A DNA stretch of 64,000 nt from positions 50,507,493-50,571,492 of the forward strand of contig OX419759.1 of NCBI GenBank assembly GCA_948567375.1. Reading direction: 5' to 3'. A program made the position numbers and the translations under genes. Shown piece after piece: positions 58,571-64,000 of this stretch. The stretch is from Lunularia cruciata. Lineage: Eukaryota > Streptophyta > Marchantiopsida > Lunulariales > Lunulariaceae. The notes under the pieces were generated by a model. The model was given only the letters and a program-made list of their open reading frames with translations, made no database searches and had not been told where the DNA came from. Every line of letters starts with the position of its first letter. Position 1 is the first letter of the stretch.

Positions 58571-60369
58571 TTTTTCTTGATCAATCCCGTTGATAGGTAT
58601 TGATTCAGCGTAGTAGTTAGTCAAGGACCTGCAGCGTTATCGCATATGAGAGAGAGTGAGTTTAGGCACTAGTGTCTCCAGTATTAGCATGGCAGCTTCT
58701 TGACTGAACGTATGTATCACATCTAGCTAGCTACAGTATCATGTCTATATATTGTATCTGGACTCATTAGATATCTGTGTTCATCCAGTTAGGAACAATG
58801 ATACTTGGTCACATCTGCCTGGCAAGCTAAATGTTCCGAGTTTATCTACTAGAAGTTAAGAAGCTGCCGTAGGATCTATTGGAGAAATGAATTCTGTAGA
58901 TGTGTAGGCGAGGATACAATTTTATGTAATCGCAGGTTCTTGGCTACCGGTATAATACAACCAGCTGGTGAGTTTTTAGTGATGCATCAGCATTTTGACC
59001 TGTGGATACTCTCAAAGCGGTCACACGAAAGTAACAACTAAAAATGTGCTGAGGAGTTCCTTGCTTTTGTGACGATTTGATCGAGTTAAATGACACCAAC
59101 TTTTGGAAAGAACTCAGTCCAGACGAGGGATTTAACCTCCTGTGTGGATTCCAATTTACTGCGCTCCAACATCTTGGCACTTCTTGCTGAGAAGTAGATA
59201 TTTGCAGTGTTGGTCATCATCATACTTATCAAAAGTATGCAAATGTGCTTAACTTTTGCCATCAAGTAAAACCCATGGGTCGATAAACCGCAATCAAGCT
59301 CCATTCTCTCGAATTTTATATCATTTAGTAACTAACTCGGGGGCTAAGCTCTCTTGCATACTTCTATGACTCCTCTGATCTGCATAATGAATATCCAGAT
59401 CATCCTGTCCAACTGTGTCAGCTACTGTCATATGTGTTATTCTCTCTTCGATCTTCCAGTGCGAATGTTGAAGCGCTCAAATGGTTTTCAGTTGAGAGCC
59501 TGAGATGCCCGACATGTGAAGTGCTTACACTCTTTGATGGGTGCAAAAGCACATGTTTTATTTGAGCTATCATGTCCCTTGCCTTCTCGGTGTTGGCATT
59601 TTTCCACAGAGCAGGTGTTATCAACAGGAAAAGGGGAAAAAATCGCAAATTTTAATCATGATGGACAACTGGAATTGATCGAAGGACCATGATCATCAAA
59701 CGCTGATGGTAATTTCGACTATCAACAGGGAACAGCAGGTGGTGAAGATCTGGTCTGTTATTCTGCATAGAACTTTTAGTGACGAGAACCAACAATAGAT
59801 GCTTGGGCACGAGCAGTTCCTTGAGGATATGTCCCAGGGAATCTTCCGTTTCAGGCCAATGTTGACATGTTCTATATACAAACAATTACATTGCAAACAT
59901 CCTTGTGATCCACGGAATATAAACACGATAATCACCAGATCTCATAAGAGCCTGAAGCTCTGTAAGGCTTCAGAGTGTAGTTCGGTGATTCATACCACTG
60001 GAATGAGGATGGACAATAAGTATTATCAACTTCGTCGACATCAAGTGATTATTTGAGTATAAAAACTGTGCACTGCAATACATGACCTATCGTTTGGTTG
60101 TGAAGGCGAAGCTACCTTCTTGGCAGCTGTTTCTGTGAATTTACAGGCGCCTGATTTATGCAAAGTCTAAATACACAATGGAGGGTGCAATTCCAGCTTG
60201 AAATAAACCTCCAGCATAGTTCTAAATTCGGGCACCTGAATACTTGAACATAGGCAGGAAGTAGACTCCCTCTGAAGAAACCATCCTAGAAACGGGCTGT
60301 GGTGAGTACAACGTATTAGCAAATGTTTTTTACATCAAGTATAAAATTTTGAAAGCCTCGCAAGCACCG
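58571..60369. other. ALG10 3' flank, no further gene recognised
   Basis: This stretch is less AT-rich than the transposon-filled DNA and shows no similarity to the repeats elsewhere in the window. It probably contains the ALG10 3' UTR and unique intergenic DNA. Open frames on both strands are short and without motifs. Confidence 0.5.
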
Positions 60370-60441
60370 GGTCCCATAGTCTAGTGGTTACGACATTGGA
60401 CTTTGAATCCAAGAGCCCGAGTTCGAATCTCGGTGGGACCT
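60370..60441 (+). tRNA. tRNA-Gln (anticodon TTG)
   Basis: A full cloverleaf forms. The acceptor stem is GGTCCCA/TGGGACC with perfect pairing. The D arm is GTCTAGTGGTTACGAC. The anticodon arm is TTGGA, CTTTGAA, TCCAA with anticodon TTG. The T arm is CCGAG, TTCGAAT, CTCGG. The discriminator is T at 60441. The internal A box (TAGTCTAGTGG) and B box (GTTCGAATC) match Pol III promoter consensus. There is no intron and no encoded CCA, as expected for a nuclear gene. It decodes glutamine CAA. The nearest T4 run is at 60494-60497. Confidence 0.96.
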
Positions 60442-60522
60442 GTCTGTCGAGACGATTGTGATCGGCTCTCCTCGGTGTATTTAGAATTCCATCTTTTGTG
60501 CAACACCAGTAGTGTCTAGGCT

Positions 60523-60718
60523 AGTGCTTTGGAGCATAGTATGTTGCTGCAGGTGGCACAAATATGGATTATCATCGTTCCTCCGCTAAGTTCCTTACCT
60601 GGAGTCTTTTGAAATCCATTAGTGCTTTGGAGCATAGTATGTTGCTGCAGGTGGCACAAATATGGATCATCATCGTGCCTCCGCTAAGTTCCTTACCTGG
60701 AGTCTTTTGAGATCCATT
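60523..60718. repeat. 98-bp tandem duplication (two units)
   Basis: Units 60523-60620 and 60621-60718 begin AGTGCTTTGGAGCATAGTAT and end ATCCATT. They differ at three positions by my count (ATTATC/ATCATC, GTTCC/GTGCC, GAAATC/GAGATC). The near identity implies a recent duplication relative to the decayed elements around it. Confidence 0.97.
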
Positions 60719-61066
60719 GTTGCTACCACATTCAGAATTGGATGAATGTGCCACTAATTTGAGTATCAATTGTGGCCTATCTTTCAAGTGTTATACTAAT
60801 CCATATTCTAACTTTTATGTATTATTTCTACTTTGTAATACATTTTATGTACCTCATATATTCTCAATAGCCAAAAGACTTCAGAAAAGTTCTTACAAAG
60901 TTGATGGAATCAATTCTCATATTAATCCTTTTATCATGTTTAGGTTATAAGGTATACTTTGTTTTTATGCTAAAGTTACTTGCATAACCTCTATACACCT
61001 TTGCTAAATTGATTTTAAATTTCAATAAATTATTCAAATTGATTGAAATACTATATTAAAACTATC
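60719..61066. other. No gene recognised
   Basis: AT-rich DNA between the tandem duplication and the 3' end of the LINE. Nothing recognised. Confidence 0.5.
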
Positions 61067-61098
61067 GAAAAAAGGGCGACCAAATAGAAAACACGAAG

Positions 61099-61158
61099 GA
61101 TGGGAAGATCCCATCAAGCCTTTTTTGTCTCTCCGTATAAAGGAGAGACAAAAAAAGG
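61099..61158 (-). other. Two consecutive hairpins at the LINE 3' end
   Basis: GATGGGA/TCCCATC (61099-61105 and 61109-61115, 3-base loop) is followed by CCTTTTTTGTCTCTCC and GGAGAGACAAAAAAAGG (61119-61134 and 61142-61158, 7-base loop). In LINE sense the longer hairpin comes first and the shorter one is nearer the presumed 3' end (about 61070). Stem-loops at LINE 3' ends can be the RT's recognition site; here that role is inference. Confidence 0.75.
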
Positions 61159-61159
61159 T

Positions 61160-64000
61160 AAAATGGGCTAAGCCCCAATAGAGTCAATATGAGAAATCTG
61201 CCCTATTGGACCTAAGATATCTGAGCTATGCAAGTCGTACCGTCTACAAACAATTGGAGCATCCAAAGAAGCATCACCTAGTGTGATTGCTCTCCTATGG
61301 ATTGCACCCGCCATTGTCCTCTGTAGAGCAATGGACACATGTTGTCTAAAATATGCTACAAAGTACAAGTGAGAGTGGTACCCTGGCGCCTAACATGATA
61401 AGCTCTCATGCACTCCTTGAGAAATGTGTCAAATGCCATGTCCATCGCTCCATATAACTCCAAGGCTAGAGGAACAAAGAGGTGACCTCGCTGCATCCAT
61501 ATACTTGGAGATCTTGCGACCTCTTGTTGCACTTGCCACCCATCCAGGGAGATGAGTAATCACTTCCTCTGAAACTGTATCTCGTGTAGGGTCCATAATC
61601 ACAACATCCGCTACTGATCATTTCAGACCACGTACAAGTATGCCTTGACACGTGTTGTCTGCAAAGCATACAAACACTCCCTCCAAGCCAAGTATCCACT
61701 CTCTCGTGCCATAGCAAACACTATGTCCCTAATAGCATCATGGGTAGCTATCTTCTGTCCTCCAAAAGAACATTGTGTCATATGGACCATTGCTGTATCT
61801 AGTGTAAAGCCACACTCACAAGCGAGTAATGAAGATGTAGATGGGTGGATCAAAACTAAGCAAAACCTCATCATTGTAAAGAACGTAGTTGGTGCGAGTC
61901 GAAATGCCCTAATGTACAATTGAGCTAGGATCCAAGAGCATGCATCCTTGCCGGAGCATGAGCAAAGATGTGTTGTAGTAGCTTGAGGAATGGACAAGTC
62001 AACTAAGAGAGAATGTAACATATGCTCATATTGTCGCTCCATCAAGGAAGATTGTAAAACTCTAGTCCAATTTGACGATAATGAAGCAAAAGATGGAAAG
62101 TCCTCTTGTGCCCGTGGGGAGAGACTATCTCTCTTTCCACAATAACATATGGAGAGAAAATGATCTCTCCTCCACCTCAATCACATAAGTCTCTAAAACC
62201 GGCCTATCAACAACCACAAAATGAGAAGAAAGTAAGGGTGTTGAGAGAGCACAACTACCCAAAAATGATATAGGTGTCATCACCTCCATAGATAGCAAGC
62301 CAACTCCTCCACATGAGGTTGGAAGAGCTGTTTGTCTATGTGTCAAATCCCCTATCACACACTCAAATGTCCCTAGTCCAATAATATCACCAAAGACTCT
62401 CATAATCCTCCTATCAAAGGCTCTCAAACATGATAGGAAGGACGAGGAGGGAGGAATTGTACAAATGAGGTATGTCGTTGATGAGCAATACTAGAGTAGA
62501 GTATACCAAATGCCACCTACGGATCTCCTAGTAATGGAAGGTCATCTACATGGAGAACATTCTCTACAAGGGCAATGTCTAAGAAGCGTGTGATGAAATC
62601 CTCAGATCCCACTAGCACTCCAAGAACATGTAGTCCATCTATAGATATGATACACCCCTCTAGAAGCTCAAGGTGGGGAGGGACACCAAAAGGAGACCAT
62701 GTCCTACACTTTGACACCTTGACTCTCAGGCCTACTAGATGTAGGCCTGCCTAATCTGATCTATAGGGTCCACTATATGTATAGCATCTACCAAGGAGGG
62801 AAATACACAACTTAGCATGGCCAAAGTAGTAGATAGGAGAGCTCTAAAGTAAGCCATGGAAAATAAGGGTCCCCTTAAAGAATCTTCTTGACGTGTACCA
62901 ATAGTTGATTCCAAGATGGTGACTCCTTCACATGAACAACCATCTAACCCCTAGGAAAGGGAAGCAAGAGAGCCATAAGAGGACTGCTCAAAAGGAATAA
63001 AACTTGCCAAGGATCCAATAGCCTCCCTAAGCTCTCTAAAGATGGATGCCCATGAGACGCTATTAAAAGCATTCTCAACATCCACTTATAGGACAACCCG
63101 CTCCGGATGGACATCTAGGAGTGCACTAATGCCTAGAGATATACCCTCATATCCTCCAAATATAGCTACTCCAAATGGATGTGGATTGAAGTGCTATTGA
63201 AAGTGAGAATAATGTTGAAGGAAAATGGTAAGATTGACCAAATGCAAAAAGTCTCTCCAATAGCAATAAGTCTGATGCCCGTGATATCCTTCTCCATCAT
63301 AAGAAGTTGACTAGCACATAACACCCAACTAATAGCAATAGAAATATCACCTCTCGCAACTAATGTAGTTACCTAAAACAACTTGGTAAAACTACTAGAA
63401 GGATCATCTGCTTGAAGCAATATCTAAAGTGCTCATAAACCATCCTTCACAAGCCTCTTGAGGAAAGGCAAGGGCAATGCACAATGCTTGTGCAAAAAGC
63501 GACCTATCAAGATATAAGGCTGCTTAGTTGATAATCTAAGACCTCTAGTGGTAGTCCCTCTACTGCCATAGGATGTAGTGAGCGTAGGGAAGAGATAGTC
63601 TCATCAGTAAGACTAGCCATAGGCAAAGGGTATAGTGCTCGTGTTGCTCTACTAAACTCTCTTGCCTTACCCAATGTCCTACACCATTATAATCAAGTGG
63701 ACTCTGTGGTATATTGTGGTGAAACCTATCTCTTAAAATGTGTAGCCCTAATAGATTCCTCCTAAAGAGCCGCCCAATCCTGCACTCAGAATTGATGAAA
63801 TCTAGCAGACATCTCTCTATGCCCCACACATCTCCCTTTGGTATAATGAAGACACCATCAAAGGAATAGGAACCATGCTAACTTGTCCAAGAGATCATGT
63901 GCAAAAAAATCAAGTGGTAGACAAAAAGCCTATCTAGCCTCATCATGCAGTGTGAGAGATAGCCTATAGAATAGACATGAACAAGAAAACTAGTCTTAAG
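61160..64000 (-). pseudogene. LINE (non-LTR retrotransposon) reverse transcriptase remnant, 5' end outside window
   Basis: On the minus strand, right to left: GKAREFSRATRALYPLPMAS near 63670-63610; RT motif A VDVENAFNSVSW at 63085-63050, preceded by a TAA at 63088-63086; motif B GTRQEDSLRGPLFSMAYFRA at about 62899-62840; and motif C, normally ADD, reading VDA at 62791-62783. These are followed by KCRTWSPFGVPPHLELLEG (62715-62655), RAFDRRIMRVFGDIIG and LPTSCGGVGLLSMEVMTP (62425-62270), and a C-terminal Cys-His region (CECG, then H..TQC.FGG near 61810-61760). The order fits a LINE ORF2 without a visible RNase H. Several stops and the lost motif-C Asp show it is dead. The endonuclease would lie beyond 64000. 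Confidence 0.82.

Noticed and set aside
59000-60060. Possible second gene between ALG10 and the tRNA
   Set aside because: Frames on both strands are under 90 codons, overlap and show no domain or codon pattern.

Overview
This is plant nuclear DNA. The window is AT-rich, repeat-dense and almost free of host genes. The evidence is the element types (copia and chromovirus-type gypsy LTR retrotransposons using an initiator-Met primer site, a MULE transposon, a LINE), a plant-like ALG10 gene and a plant-type tRNA-Gln gene. The nested, heavily decayed elements and sparse genes suggest a large-genome seed plant; a gymnosperm is plausible but is my inference, not shown by any one feature.

Layout. 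1-2.5 kb: 3' half of a dead copia element. 2.5-9 kb: unrecognised, purine-rich or repetitive DNA with one solo gypsy LTR (about 7.68-8.28 kb). 9.1-11.1 kb: a MULE (Mutator-like) transposase pseudogene, followed within 150 bp by a fragment of protein farnesyltransferase beta subunit. 12.6-13.2 kb: two copia LTR ends placed head to head. 13.5-26.3 kb: three diverged copies of an unrecognised ~2 kb repeat, one split by a solo LTR. 23.2-25.5 kb: a 3'-truncated gypsy element ('gypsy C') with an AGCTT-rich LTR and a 60-bp coding repeat.

27-57 kb is a nest of gypsy elements. An older minus-strand family ('gypsy A') has one copy at about 27.16-42.91 kb and a second at about 45.7-57.13 kb. The first copy is split in its gag by a near-complete plus-strand chromovirus ('gypsy B', 28925-40342, two ~753-bp LTRs). 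Gypsy B is itself split inside RNase H by a 4.8-kb purine-rich tandem-repeat element (33044-37859), which in turn holds a solo gypsy A LTR (35015-35706). The second gypsy A copy is split between RNase H and integrase by a ~3.8-kb insert. That insert carries an 858-codon minus-strand frame, encoding an unknown coiled-coil protein, broken by ten in-frame stops but no frameshift.

57.2-60.7 kb is the only gene-like island. It holds most of ALG10 (the last glucosyltransferase of the N-glycan donor pathway) without its N-terminal exon and with a one-base frameshift, then an intact tRNA-Gln(UUG) gene and a 98-bp tandem duplication. 61.1-64.0 kb is a dead minus-strand LINE whose 3' end shows two consecutive hairpins and whose 5' end lies beyond the window.

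All retroelement polyproteins are broken by stops or frameshifts and several have lost catalytic residues, so nothing here appears able to transpose on its own. The most unusual items are the long stop-only coiled-coil frame, the farnesyltransferase fragment beside the MULE, the Cys-rich module upstream of Gag shared by both gypsy A copies, and the purine-rich minisatellite element inside gypsy B.
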